The notes below the pieces were generated by a model that had not been told where the DNA came from, searched no databases, and saw only the letters and a list, made by a program, of their open reading frames with translations. Both the position numbers and the translations under genes were made by a program. A stretch of DNA of 64,000 nt from Spinacia oleracea (taxonomy: Eukaryota; Streptophyta; Magnoliopsida; Caryophyllales; Amaranthaceae). The stretch is taken from positions 35,517,449 to 35,581,448 of the forward strand of contig NC_079491.1 in assembly GCF_020520425.1 (NCBI RefSeq), read 5' to 3'. How positions within the stretch are numbered: position 1 is the stretch's first letter; each line of letters starts with the position of its first letter. Of the stretch, positions 42,572-54,302 are shown piece after piece.

Positions 42572-44686
42572 TGTTGAGTAGTGAGGTTTTGATGATTATA
42601 AACAAATGATGATTATCTAATTAACATGTGTGCTAAGATGTCCATAGGAAGAACAAGCTATGATTAAACCAAGAGACAAGGGACATGAGCAATGATAAGC
42701 TATTGTTGACGAGAGCGGAGATGGCTACGTTATACATGTTGTTTATATGTAAATTAGCATTTACATTGGTAAACTTCATGTGGTAAGTAAAGTGACAAAG
42801 GAGGAACGAAATGATACTTTATATGGTCCAGCAGAAACAACAAGAAAGAGATCAGAAACAGTTTAACAGAGTTCCTAGTTGTCTGACTGTTCCTGTTCCC
42901 AGTCACCTGTACGAGATACGCATGCGTGCATCAATAGAGTTTAGGAGTGCATATAGTTCTTTCATATTTGCATCCTAATATGTTCGTTATATGCATGTGT
43001 AATTAAGAGTCCATATTGGGATAAGTTGTTTATTAGACTTAGGACTTTGCATTAGTTTAGGTCTCTTATAATATCCTATCATAAGTACATATAGTTGTGT
43101 GTGATTAGGACTCTTCATATAGTTATATATGCATTAGGAGTCTTCTAGGAATGCATATCATAGCTGGTCTCATTTATCATATATTATGGTGAATTGTAGA
43201 CGATGTAGGAGTCTAAGAGTTTTCGTTTGCATAAGCATGTTAGGAAAGATTAAATGTTTAGAGTTTAAGCTTTTATAATTAGTATTATGCATAATGTAGG
43301 ACTGTCTAGATTCAATGTATTTTAGGTGTTTGAGTCACATAATACTTGCCGTAAATATTAAGTTCATATTAGGATAGGAATAGTATTTATCCACTAGTAT
43401 ATTATATTCCATATTATCCTATGTGTATTTTAGTTAAGCAAATATTATAATATATGATTTATGCATATTTATCATACTTGACTCAATATCTAACGTGGTT
43501 TATTATGCATGCAAATAAATGATAAATGACGTGTGTAGGTAAGACTTTGAAGAAGACCCAAAGACTTACAGGAAGAACGAGGATTCAAGAGTTAGAGAAT
43601 CCAACAGAAGAGGAACTTGGACTCAAGGAGAATTAAGAGTACAAGTACAGAGAAAGAGAAGAGAAGAAAATCTAGTAGCATTAGTGTGCTTAATAGATTT
43701 GTTTTAGAAACTGAAAGTTCGGAGCTGGTGGAACAACGTACGTGGAACAGTGTCAATGACGAGGGTACTGGTCCTAGTCTGCACGTAGTATATAGGATTG
43801 CATGAGTATAGTATTTAGATCACATTACCTTAGAGTTTGTGTCCTAATAGAAGTCTAAACATAATATACTAAGTCATGTACTAAGGAGTTTTAGTATAGT
43901 TAGGATTATGTGTTTGATAGTAATTAGGATTGCATTAGTTAATGGTTAAATAATGTTTATCTTATTTAAGAGTCATGATAGGAAAGGAGTGTCGTTTAGA
44001 TAGAGTTTTCATTAATATATCTACTGCATAAAGAGTTATTATTCGATCATATGTTTGTTAGAGTCTTAGGATAAAAGTCTATCATGATAGAGTTCTATTA
44101 GGTCTAGGATTCCTAAATAAAAGATAAACATAAAATATATCTTCTAGGGTTAATAGATAACATGCATCACTATATATACTGCATTCATAAGTCTAGGAAA
44201 ATTGTCTGACTTAGTGGTGTTACGTGCTTAAGTTAAATCTACATTATAACCCACGTCAGTACCGCCAGTTCCTGTTCCACATACGTAGTTCCTGCTCCAG
44301 CAGAATTCCAGATTCTATTTGTTATTCTATCTTTTATACTTGAGAGTTGGGAAGGGGTTTGAGTGAACCTTGTAATTGAGAGAATCAGCTTAGAGTCAAG
44401 CTGAAGAGTTGAGAGAGAAGATCTCTAGAGAGATCATTGAGAAGGAACGGTTGAGGGACTGTTCCTAAGGGAGTTGAGTTTAGGGAACTGTGATTTTCCT
44501 AATTAGTAAAAGGGTTTAAGTCCCTACGGGGCCGTGGTTTTTCCTCTCTATTAGGGTAGAGAGGTTTCCACGCTAAAATCTCTCTTGCAATCTCTTAATG
44601 TTTTTAATTCCGCGAAAAAGTAGATCCAACATCTACAAACACTAATTCACCCCCCCCCCCTCTTGTGTTGTTCATCTAAACTAACA
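42572..44686 (+). repeat. 5' LTR of Sirevirus-like element
   Basis: 2115 bp, TG...CA. A 62-codon frame inside (43617-43805) recurs in the other LTR and is not taken as a gene. Contains a C-run near 44650 that is longer than in the 3' LTR. Confidence 0.93.
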
Positions 44687-44688
44687 AT

Positions 44689-44703
44689 TGGTATCAGAGC
44701 TGG
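44689..44703 (+). promoter_or_regulatory. primer binding site (tRNA-iMet)
   Basis: TGGTATCAGAGCTGG two bases after the LTR, matching the initiator-Met tRNA complement. Confidence 0.9.
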
Positions 44704-44730
44704 TGCTCTATATTTTACAGGTAATTCTGA

Positions 44731-46172
44731 TGAGTGATCCGGGAAAAGATGAACAATGTTATGAAAGAAACAGTTCCCACGATTCTGCTGTTCCTGATGG
44801 ACGAAAAGGAGGATAGCACGTATTTGATGATGATGATTAACACAAAGATTGAAGAAAAATAATTAGAGGTAAATTTTCAATCTTTATGATATTATTTATG
44901 TTCGCTCTTAATTGTTAAATATTATGAACATCATACGTTATATATTATTGGCCATATGTGTGTTCATTCCGTAACGCAGAAATAGAAATCAACGATTGAT
45001 TGTGAGCAACCTTGAATTAACCATGTTCATTTACAAGTTTTCAATAGGGCTTTGCTTTAAATTTAAAATAGTTCTTGCGGTTTTGAAGAGGAACAAAGTG
45101 GTCTTGTTTGTTGCACAATTCCAGCAAAATTAAAATTTTCTACTAGTCTTGTCGATATTAAAAATATTTCTATTTTTCCAAAAGGTTTGAAATATAATTT
45201 TATTATCTTGAATCTGAAAAGTTTGATTTTTAAATAGATTTTAAAAATTGCAAAGAATTTGTTTCATAAATATTTTACCAGGAACATGTGTGCAACAAGA
45301 CTTGTTAAAAGCAATATTGATTTGAGATATCAAAAATTGTTTTTGCAAATTGTCGAAAAGGTCATGTAACTTGAATTGAACCACGTGACCATGAACACCA
45401 AAATTATTGAGATGGAACTGAGATTTGTTGTTCCTTGTGTTGTTTTCGGTAAAACAATTTTTGGTTCCAAAAGAGTTTTGAAATCTGTGTTTAAAAATTA
45501 TTGAACTTCTTCATAATGCAAATAAAAAGGAAAAATCAGATTTTCAAAATAAAATTTTCAAAATCTGAATTTAAGGAACAACCTATATATCGTTTATGGA
45601 ACAAGTCATATCAATTTCAAAACAGGTTTTACGAATCAAAATAAGTTTCTTATTGGTGAAGTGTTGAACACATGTAGGTAGCTTATATGGAAATTTCCGA
45701 CTTTAAGTTTTCAATTGACTTTGATGGAACTCAGACATGTTCCTACAACTGTTTCTAGTAAAGATGACCTTATCTATTTTTAGAATTTGAAATCCGACTT
45801 TAACTGTTTTAAATACGATTTTTATGTGTCTTCAATGGAAGAGAAGGTTTTCAAATCATTTCAAAAAATTATCAATCTTCATCTCACTAGAAACAGTACA
45901 AGGAACAAATCTGGAGGAACTGATTGTTCCTACTTATGGGAACTGAATTATTTAGGCACTGTTATTTTAATATTCTCAAATAGTATGCCTAAAGTCAAGA
46001 AAGTTATGCATTATGAACTATTTACTTATTCAGTACCATATGAATGCATAATTAATCTTGTTAGTATTAGTAGTATAGTAGAACATGTTTGAAAAAAAAA
46101 GGGGCACATATGACTACTCCTACTAACAAGAAGGGACTTAAGCAAATTTGGGTACCCAAGACCAAGAACTGA
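44731..46172 (+). pseudogene. gag relic of Sirevirus-like element
   Basis: The start is probably the ATG near 44731 (MSDPGKDEQCYERNSSHDSA), which soon reaches a stop. The far end is marked by TNKKGLKQIWVPKTKN (about 46120-46168) followed by a stop; a KG-K-WVPK motif is typical of the gag to protease linker of Sirevirus-type polyproteins. Between them no frame is open for more than about 100 codons and no zinc knuckle is seen. Confidence 0.55.
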
Positions 46173-49100
46173 TCTATTTTGCAGGCCATATGTGAGAAAA
46201 GACAATATAAAGCTCATGATAAAAATGTTATTCATGCACATATTTGAAGACATATAAGTGCGTTCTCACGAAAAGCTTTTAAAAGAGGTTCTAGAAGAGA
46301 AGTTGTATTACAGGTTTATATCATTATGTAAGAGATCTATAACGAAGAAATGAACAGCTAACGAATCACACAAAGAAGAAAGGAAAGATGGTATATCCCT
46401 TAAGGTCCGTTGAAATATTAGGAACAGGCGCAGTAGGAACTGGATAAGAAAACAGTAAAAAGTCAAATTCAATTCCTCCACAACAAATCAGTTCCTTGTA
46501 ATCAAGATGGATGAAGACAACGAACAAACTCATATGGATTAAATTGAAGTTTCAAAGACTACGTTAAGGAGACTGAGTTATGAGTAATATGAAGAAGGGA
46601 GTTTAATCAAAATCCTTATTTACTTTGTGTGATTTACTTTGTTTCTTTTATTTCTTATATTATTAACTTCACTTTGTATTTGGTCAGTTGTGCAAATTAA
46701 CGATAAGGTTTTGAAGGTCTATTCTTGAAGTAAATGAAATTGAAGCGTAAAAATATGTTCCACGTATCAAGGAAACAGAGACCAAGATTTGAAGGAACGA
46801 CTGAAGTACCTAAGAATACAGGAACGAAAAACAACTTATCCATGAGAAGGCTTTGACGCCGACGCATAAGTTCCTGGTCCAACTCATGAGGAACTCAATT
46901 TCACAAATATAACAGAAGTTTGGGAACAACTCTCTTAGTGAATATACAACAAGGAACATCAACAAGGTGTACTGTTGTAAGAGACTATCAAAAGGGAGTA
47001 TCCACGTCTTGAATTTTCTGTATATTTATTTCTATGCTTTAATATATATTTATTTCTTGAAGACTAACCTACTAACTTTATAATTGCACAAAAGATTACA
47101 CTTGGGTCTTAATTTTAGATTACATCATTGTGAGCGAAAACAAAGATGCTTTACTGGTTAATAAAGACCCCAAACTGGCCAATGCAACTTATTCCTCAGA
47201 TCTACGAGAGACAAACCAAGATGAAGAAGCATGGTCAAGCATAAAGACCAAAGGAAATAGAACGAGTTCCTGTTCAGATGAAAGAGGAACAGGGAACAGG
47301 GAGCAGTTGAGACGAACCATTCAGCATCACTTAGAGCGTTCCAGCAAAGAAGAAAAGAACGCGAACAAGATCTCAACAATTAAAAGGTGTCACAAGGAGC
47401 AACTGGAGTACATGTGAAACTAACACTTAATGAAACTCGTAAGCAAGCCATCAATGATCAAACCATATCCAATGTTTTCAAGCAAGTTTGGACCATGTGA
47501 GGTATAACACTCTTACTCATATTAATGATGTGTCAAATTGCATGAATATCGCACCATTTATTTTAAGCAACTTTCTAAATGCTATTTCATGTGAATAAAT
47601 GCTTTTGATGCTATCACCAAGTAGTAAAGGAACAAGACTTGTTGAAACTAACATGAGCATAAAGTACTCTTTTCCCAAATGAACTTTTCGTTTAGGGCCC
47701 TTGTACACTTTTCAATTGAAGTAAATCATGCACGCCTATAAGTCAATGTGTCACACTCAATTCTCATGTTTTAAAAGACATATTCACTTGCCCAAAATTA
47801 TTAGAGGACTCGTTGAGAAATTTGGATGTTGTCCCAATACAAAATTCCTAAGTTGCCAAAGGAACAATGAAAGAAACGTTGAAGGAACAAGGCAGTAGTG
47901 TTCCTGAAATATTGCACTTCTTTTAAAATCTTTTAGAGGGAACAAACTTTCAATACCAATATCATTCCCCAAGTCAGGTTTGTGTTTTCGTGATTGGGTT
48001 GAGCCTACCCAGGCCGAGCCATTAGCATAATTCTACAATCTTATGATTGTGGGTGTGTGCTAAGTTCAATCATACTCTACAATCCTGATCTTGTCTTTCT
48101 CCATATCATCTTTCAATCATTTTGAATGTTCTTTCCTTATCTCATATCATATGTGTACTCTACCACTTCACATTCTCACTACCCTTGAACTCCAAAAATA
48201 TATTCTTCTTTCCTATGGTTCGACGATGCATGAAGAGTAATAATTATGAATATGTTTTGAGAGGGAAGTCAAAGATGAAGTAGAAGCAGCGGGTTATTAT
48301 TTATCAATAAAAGCTTTGAAGGAAAATCACCGTATGATGTACGTATCACATAGAAATTTACTAGGTATCATATGGAACTTCACTTCTACAAGGTTCCGCA
48401 TGAAAGAAGATGGTAAGGAACTCAGGGGGAATAAGGTAGGGAACATTGAACATGATTTTGATATTCGATGGTGGAACTTATATTTAATGGTAAGTCCTTT
48501 CTATATTATTATATGATCTTATACTCTAGGAAAGCTCAAAATTTTGTAATGACGCCTTTGTTTCAAAAAAAAAAAAAATCAAAAAAAAAATCAAAAAAAT
48601 CAAAAAAAAAAAAAAAAAATCAAAAAATTGAAGCAAAGGTGATCAATTCTTGTACTTTATTATTTTCTCCTAGAATTCAAATATTATGAAGAATATCAAT
48701 GAGTTACAGAAATTTAAACTCATACACTCGTTGAGCAGTAAAGGAACAGACGGTTCTAGGACCAGGAACAGGAAAAGGAAGAAACACTAATGTTAGTTCC
48801 TGTTCCACTAAACTTGGTAAGTTGAACAGCCACTGCAGGCACTGATTTCAGCAGTCAGTCCACGTTTCACTATGATGTCAGTTCCTTATGGAAGATTGGT
48901 GATATATGGGAACTTGGTACGATAAGGTGCTACATACAAAGAGATGGAGGTGTGTTGGGTTTGGTTTCATATTCATTAAAAAGCTCTAATGATGGTTGAG
49001 GACTTCATTTAAAAGAAGAAACCACAAAAACATCATCTACCCTTGGTTCCCTCTACTCGGTTATTCACCAAGCCTTTTCTTCACACCATTTCTACTTAAT

Positions 49101-49369
49101 TCTCGCCCTTGGCAATTAACAATGAAACCATTTTCTTCTAACCTTTTTTGATATTATTTGTCAAGTTACTTCATTGCTTCTAACATTGGGTCTTTGGATT
49201 GTGAATTGGAATTATGTAGCAACAACATCCTTAGTTCAAAATTGGAAACTCGAGGACTTTTGTGACAAACAAGTGTCTAACCTATCAGGTGGTGTGTGTG
49301 ACATATAAACTCAGGGTGTGTATGGTTAACCTAAAAAGATTGTGTGCAAAGTAACCCTTTTCGATAATG
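46173..49369. other. interior of Sirevirus-like element without recognisable pol
   Basis: No RT, integrase or RNase H motif in any frame I could inspect. Short frames (for example 47130-47417) are unassigned. The tracts (A)n with TC interruptions lie at 48565-48625. The pentamers GGAAC and GTTCC are conspicuously frequent here. Confidence 0.6.
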
Positions 49370-49583
49370 CCAAAAGGGGGAAGAGTATGTATGATGCTTA
49401 TTGTTTGATATAATACAATCTAAATCCTTATCTATATGGTGTTTATTAGTATTTCTCTTACTATGTCATTATACTTGTTCATAAGTTGTTGGTTTACAAA
49501 ATTAAGGGGGAATAAGTGTAATCGATTTATTGCTTAAATTGTGATAAGCATCATTAGTTTGTCATCATCAAAAAGGGGGAAAT
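49370..49583 (+). promoter_or_regulatory. three polypurine tracts
   Basis: CAAAAGGGGGAAGAG (49371-49385), TTAAGGGGGAATAAG (about 49502) and AAAAAGGGGGAAAT directly before the 3' LTR (49570-49583). Confidence 0.85.
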
Positions 49584-51695
49584 TGTTGAGTAGTGAGGTT
49601 TTGATGATTATAAACAAATGATGATTATCTAATTAACATGTGTGCTAAGATGTGCATAGGAAGAACAAGCTATGATTAAACCAAGAGACAAGGGACATGA
49701 GCAATGATAAGCTATTGTTGACGAGAGCAGAGATGGCTACGTTATACATGTTGTTTATATGTAAATTAGCATTTACATTGGTAAACTTCATGTGGTAAGT
49801 AAAGTGACAAAGGAGGAACGAAATGATACTTTATATGGTCCAGCAGAAACAACAAGAAAGAGATCAGAAACAGTTTAACAGAGTTCCTAGTTGTCTGACT
49901 GTTCCTGTTCCCAGTCACCTGTACGAGATACGCATGCGTGCATCAATAGAGTTTAGGAGTGCATATAGTTCTTTCATATTTGCATCCTAATATGTTCGTT
50001 ATATGCATGTGTAATTAAGAGTCCATATTGGGATAAGTTGTTTATTAGACTTAGGACTTTGCATTAGTTTAGGTCTCTTATAATATCCTATCATAAGTAC
50101 ATATAGTTGTGTGTGATTAGGACTCTTCATATAGTTATATATGCATTAGGAGTCTTCTAGGAATGCATATCATAGCTGGTCTCATTTATCATATATTATG
50201 GTGCATTGTAGACGATGTAGGAGTCTAAGAGTTTTCGTTTGCATAAGCATGTTAGGAAAGATTAAATGTTTAGAGTTTAAGCTTTTATAATTAGTATTAT
50301 GCATAATATAGGACTGTCTAGATTCAATGTATTTTAGGTGTTTGAGTCACATAATACTTGCCGTAAATATTAAGTTCATATTAGGATAGGAATAGTATTT
50401 ATCCACTAGTATATTATATTCCATATTATCCTATGTGTATTTTAGTTAAGCAAATATTATAATATATGATTTATGCATATTTATCATACTTGACTCAATA
50501 TCTAACGTGGTTTATTAGGCATGCAAATAAATGATAAATGACGTGTGTAGGTAAGACTTTGAAGAAGACCCAAAGACTTACAGGAAGAACGAGGATTCAA
50601 GAGTTAGAGAATCCAAGAGAAGAGGAACTTGGACTCGAGGAGAATTAAGAGTACAAGTACAGAGAAAGAGAAGAGAAGAAAATCTAGTAGCATTAGTGTG
50701 CTTAATAGATTTGTTTTAGAAACTGAAAGTTCGGAGCTGGTGGAACAACGTACGTGGAACAGTGTCAATGACGAGGGTACTGGTCCTAGTCTGCACGTAG
50801 TATATAGGATTGCATGAGTATAGTATTTAGATCACGTTACCTTAGAGTTTGTGTCCTAATAGAAGTCTAAACATAATAATACTAAGTCATGTACTAAGGA
50901 GTTTTAGTATAGTTAGGATTATGTGTTTGATAGTAATTAGGATTGCATTAGTTAATGGTTAAATAATGTTTATCTTATTTAAGAGTCATGATAGGAAAGG
51001 AGTGTCGTTTAGATAGAGTTTTCATTAATATATCTACTGCATAAAGAGTTATTATTCGATCATATGTTTGTTAGAGTCTTAGGATAAAAGTCTATCATGA
51101 TAGAGTTCTATTAGGTCTAGGATTCCTAAATAAAAGATAAACATAAAATATATCTTCTAGGGTTAATAGATAACATGCATCACTATATATACTGCATTCA
51201 TAAGTCTAGGAAAATTGTCTGACTTAGTGGTGTTACGTGCTTAAGTTAAATCTACATTATAACCCACGTCAGTACCGCCAGTTCCTGTTCCACATACGTA
51301 GTTCCTGCTCCAGCAGAATTCCAGATTCTATTTGTTATTCTATCTTTTATACTTGAGAGTTGGGAAGGGGTTTGAGTGAACCTTGTAATTGAGAGAATCA
51401 GCTTAGAGTCAAGCTGAAGAGTTGAGAGAGAAGATCTCTAGAGAGATCATTGAGAAGGAACGGTTGAGGGACTGTTCCTAAGGGAGTTGAGTTTAGGGAA
51501 CTGTGATTTTCCTAATTAGTAAAAGGGTTTAAGTCCCTACGGGGCCGTGGTTTTTCCTCTCTATTAGGGTAGAGAGGTTTCCACGCTAAAATCTCTCTTG
51601 CAATCTCTTAATGTTTTTAATTCCGCGAAAAAGTAGATCCAACATCTACAAACACTAATTCACCCCCCCTCTTGTGTTGTTCATCTAAACTAACA
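49584..51695 (+). repeat. 3' LTR of Sirevirus-like element
   Basis: 2112 bp, nearly identical to 42572-44686. Confidence 0.93.
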
Positions 51696-52480
51696 CTAAT
51701 GACTCATTTTATTCTTATTACATGATTAATATGCATAGTTTTAATTTCCTAAAACTCATTCCAATCTATTTATGCACATTTAAGGCTCATTGGGTCGTTA
51801 TAGGTCATATTTAGGCTAAAATGACATTTTCGCTCCCAACTTTGAACTAACGAACCTAAGGACACATTTCCAACTTATTACATAATTAATATGACTAGTT
51901 TTAAGTTTCAAAGACTGAAACAATTCTATTTATGCACATTTGAGACATGTGTGGTCGTTATAGGTCATATTTCGGCTAAAATGAGGCATTTTCGCTCCCA
52001 ACTTTGAACTAAAGAACCTAAGGACTCATTTTAAACCTTTTACATGATTAATATGCTTAGTTTAAGTTTTCAAGACTCATTCCAATCTACTTATGCACAT
52101 TTAAGGCTTGTTTGGTCGTTATAGGTCATATTTAGGCTAAAATGAGGCATTTTCGTTCCCAAATTTGAAATAAAGAACCTAAGGACTCATTTTAAACTTA
52201 TTAAATGTTTTATATGCTTAGTTTTAACTTTCTAAGACTCATTCCAATTTATTTATGCACATTTAAGGCTCATTGGGTCGTTATAGGTCATATTTAGGCT
52301 AAAATGACATTTAAGACTTGTTTGGTCGTTATAGGTCATATTTAGGCTAAAATAAGATATTTTCGTCCCAACTTTGAACTAAACAACCTAACAACTCATT
52401 TTATACTTAATACACATTTAATATGTGTAGTTTTAACTTTCTAAGACTCATTCCAAACTTAAAATCGATTGTTTAGTTTG
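51696..52480. repeat. ~160-bp satellite-like array in CACTA, right part
   Basis: Continuation of 41917-42571. The ggtcgttataggtcatattt core recurs at about 51792, 51953, 52113 and 52275 (period ~160), then a shortened unit at 52322. Monomers are more diverged from each other than in H2 and are not arranged as dimers. Confidence 0.88.
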
Positions 52481-52569
52481 AATTTTCTAAGACATTGTCA
52501 TTAGTTGCTTGAATGTTAAAATGTGATATTTAATTTGCATTTAATCTAATGCTTAATTGAATATATTTT

Positions 52570-52690
52570 TTTTGTAAAGGTCTATACTCCGAGGAATGCG
52601 CCTTATGTTAGTGAGGAAATTGATGTGGTTCGTGAGCAATGGGCTAAGTTTTTTACGAGCAAGTATTTATTATTAATGGCATGAGCGATC
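52570..52690 (+). pseudogene. possible coding relic in CACTA
   Basis: A plus-strand frame reads VYTPRNAPYVSEEIDVVREQ then WAKFFTSKYLLLMA and a stop. The EEI-VVR-QWA pattern resembles the tail of Ulp1-like proteases often carried by CACTA elements, but the match is short and from memory. Confidence 0.3.
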
Positions 52691-52929
52691 GAGTTGGTTT
52701 AGATGTTATAGAATAATATTTTATATTAAAATGTATGCGTACGTTGAAATTGAAACATATAATTAAATGTAGTACGTGCACTTTGGATATGTATACAAAA
52801 CACCAATTATTGTTTTTATATTTGTTCTACAGATTGCGATATTCTATTATTGTTGTTGACAGGTTCCTATATTTGGTGCAAGGCACTCTAGGTATAAATA
52901 ATTAAAACGAAAATTTTCCCTCCAAAAAG

Positions 52930-53317
52930 ACGGCTTTGTTGCAGGGGACATATACTTGTACGCTGCAACAAGTATGTGAAAATAGGCTAAAATGAAGACT
53001 TGTTGCAGGGGGTATATTGTTGTTCGCTGCAACAGGGTAGGTCTGTTGCAGCGTACAAATTGTTGTTCGCTGCAACAAACCTACCCTGTTACAGCGAACA
53101 ACAATTTGTACGCTGCAACAGGTCTAGATTTTTGCTAATTTTGCACACTTGTTGCAGAGTACATATATATGTACGCTGCAAAAAAAACACTTTTTGCAGC
53201 GTACAGTGTACGCTGCAACAAGTTCAGACTTGTTGCAGGCCCCCCAGTTGCAGCATACGATGTACGCTGCAACAGGGGTCTAAAAGCCCGCTGCAACAGG
53301 GGTTTTTTCTACTAGTG
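52930..53317. repeat. right subterminal repeats and TIR of CACTA
   Basis: At least ten GTTGCAGCGTACA-type motifs in both orientations, several in head-to-head pairs (for example around 53030-53125), ending with the TIR at 53292-53317. Confidence 0.92.
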
Positions 53318-53437
53318 ATTATATGAATAAAAATGGACATAAATCGGATAAAGTAAAAGTGGAAGAACATAGGAAAACAGATTAAAACGGAAAATAAAGT
53401 AGAGTTTAGGAAAACAGAGGGAGTACATAAGAACAAA

Positions 53438-53754
53438 GATTTTTTTGGATAAAACCACCTTTTAAAGTTCAACTTTTTGAAATAACCACCTTATATGTTT
53501 TTTTTAAAAAAAACCACCTTAAACTTCCAAAGTTTAAGAAATCACCACATTCTGTTAACTTCCGTCAAATGTTCCGTTAACTTCCGAATGTTTGGCCGTT
53601 AGATGTGGGCCCCACTGACGGGACATTTGACGGAAGTTAACAGAAGGTGGTAATTTCTTAAACTTTGGAAGTTTAAGGTGGTTTTTTTAAAAAAACATAT
53701 AAGGTGGTTATTTCAAAAAGTTGAACTTTAAAAGTGGTTTTATCCAAAAAATCC
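53438..53754. mobile_element. fold-back MITE, Mutator-type (10-bp TSD)
   Basis: Long inverted repeats of about 135 bp each (GATTTTTTTGGATAAAACC ... GGTTTTATCCAAAAAATCC) around a short GC-rich centre (gtgggccccactgac). Flanked by TAAGAACAAA on both sides (53428-53437 and 53755-53764). A 10-bp duplication with long TIRs fits Mutator-like MITEs. No coding capacity. Confidence 0.82.
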
Positions 53755-54047
53755 TAAGAACAAATCATTATTCAACTATAAATAGTTTTTTTCATACGGA
53801 ATAACCATTATTAAATCTAAAAATTTGACCAGTTTATATCTAAATTACTTCATCAATGTTCCAAAAATAAGCACAATAAAATAACAATACAATAGTTTCT
53901 TGGTTTTTTTAATCGATGTCTAAAGAAGGTTTTTGTGAAATAAAGTTAGTAAATTACTTGAATAGTGCGTGATTTCATGGTACATAATGTACAATCCTTG
54001 AAAATTTTATGTTGTATCTATGTTAACCAAAAAGTACTTTATGAATA

Positions 54048-54300
54048 CTCCCTCTGTCCCTAAATATTTGCACATTTTGATTTAGCACGATCTCTAAAAT
54101 GCGAATAAAAATATAAATATCTCCAATCCTATACGCACAAAAATTATAAAAATTTGATATTATAAAATGATACATTGAATCGAGTATAGGAAGATCTCGC
54201 GTGACTTTATTATTTCTTATATGTTAGTGAGAATTTATGGTCAAATTTTAAAAGTTTGAACAAAAAAATGTAATGGGACAAACATTTAGGACAGAGGGAG
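54048..54300. mobile_element. Stowaway MITE
   Basis: 253 bp with inverted ends CTCCCTCTGTCCCTAAATAT / ATTTAGGACAGAGGGAG and a TA on each side (54046-54047 and 54301-54302), typical of Tc1/mariner-related Stowaway MITEs. An isolated 'acagagggagta' at about 53413 may be the end of another, eroded copy. Confidence 0.85.
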
Positions 54301-54302
54301 TA

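Larger units (their letters stand above)
42572..51695 (+). mobile_element. non-autonomous Sirevirus-like LTR retrotransposon
   Basis: 9124 bp with LTRs of 2115 bp (42572-44686) and 2112 bp (49584-51695), TGTTGAGTAG...ACTAACA, flanked by CTAAT (42567-42571 and 51696-51700). LTRs differ at about eight to ten positions plus small indels. Primer site TGGTATCAGAGCTGG. Three polypurine tracts cluster before the 3' LTR, a feature known for Sireviruses. The 4.9-kb interior has only gag relics and no protease, integrase, RT or RNase H that I can recognise, so it must move with borrowed enzymes. It has split the CACTA satellite array. Confidence 0.9.
24597..53317 (+). mobile_element. CACTA (En/Spm-type) transposon with nested insertions and captured exons
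   Basis: Ends are a 26-bp perfect inverted repeat starting CACTAGTAGAAAAAACCCCT (24597-24622 and 53292-53317), flanked by ATT on both sides (24594-24596 and 53318-53320), the 3-bp duplication expected of CACTA elements. Subterminal GTTGCAGCGTACA-type repeats in both orientations crowd both ends. Removing the three LTR retrotransposons and their target duplications leaves about 6.0 kb. That core carries plus-strand host exons (geranylgeranyl reductase, MYB, coiled-coil exon and others) and a ~160-bp tandem array. No transposase was recognised, so it is non-autonomous. Strand is given by the captured exons. Confidence 0.9.

Noticed and set aside
43617-50817. Identical 62-codon frames at 43617-43805 and 50629-50817
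   Set aside because: They are the two LTR copies of the Sirevirus-like element; no evidence of translation.
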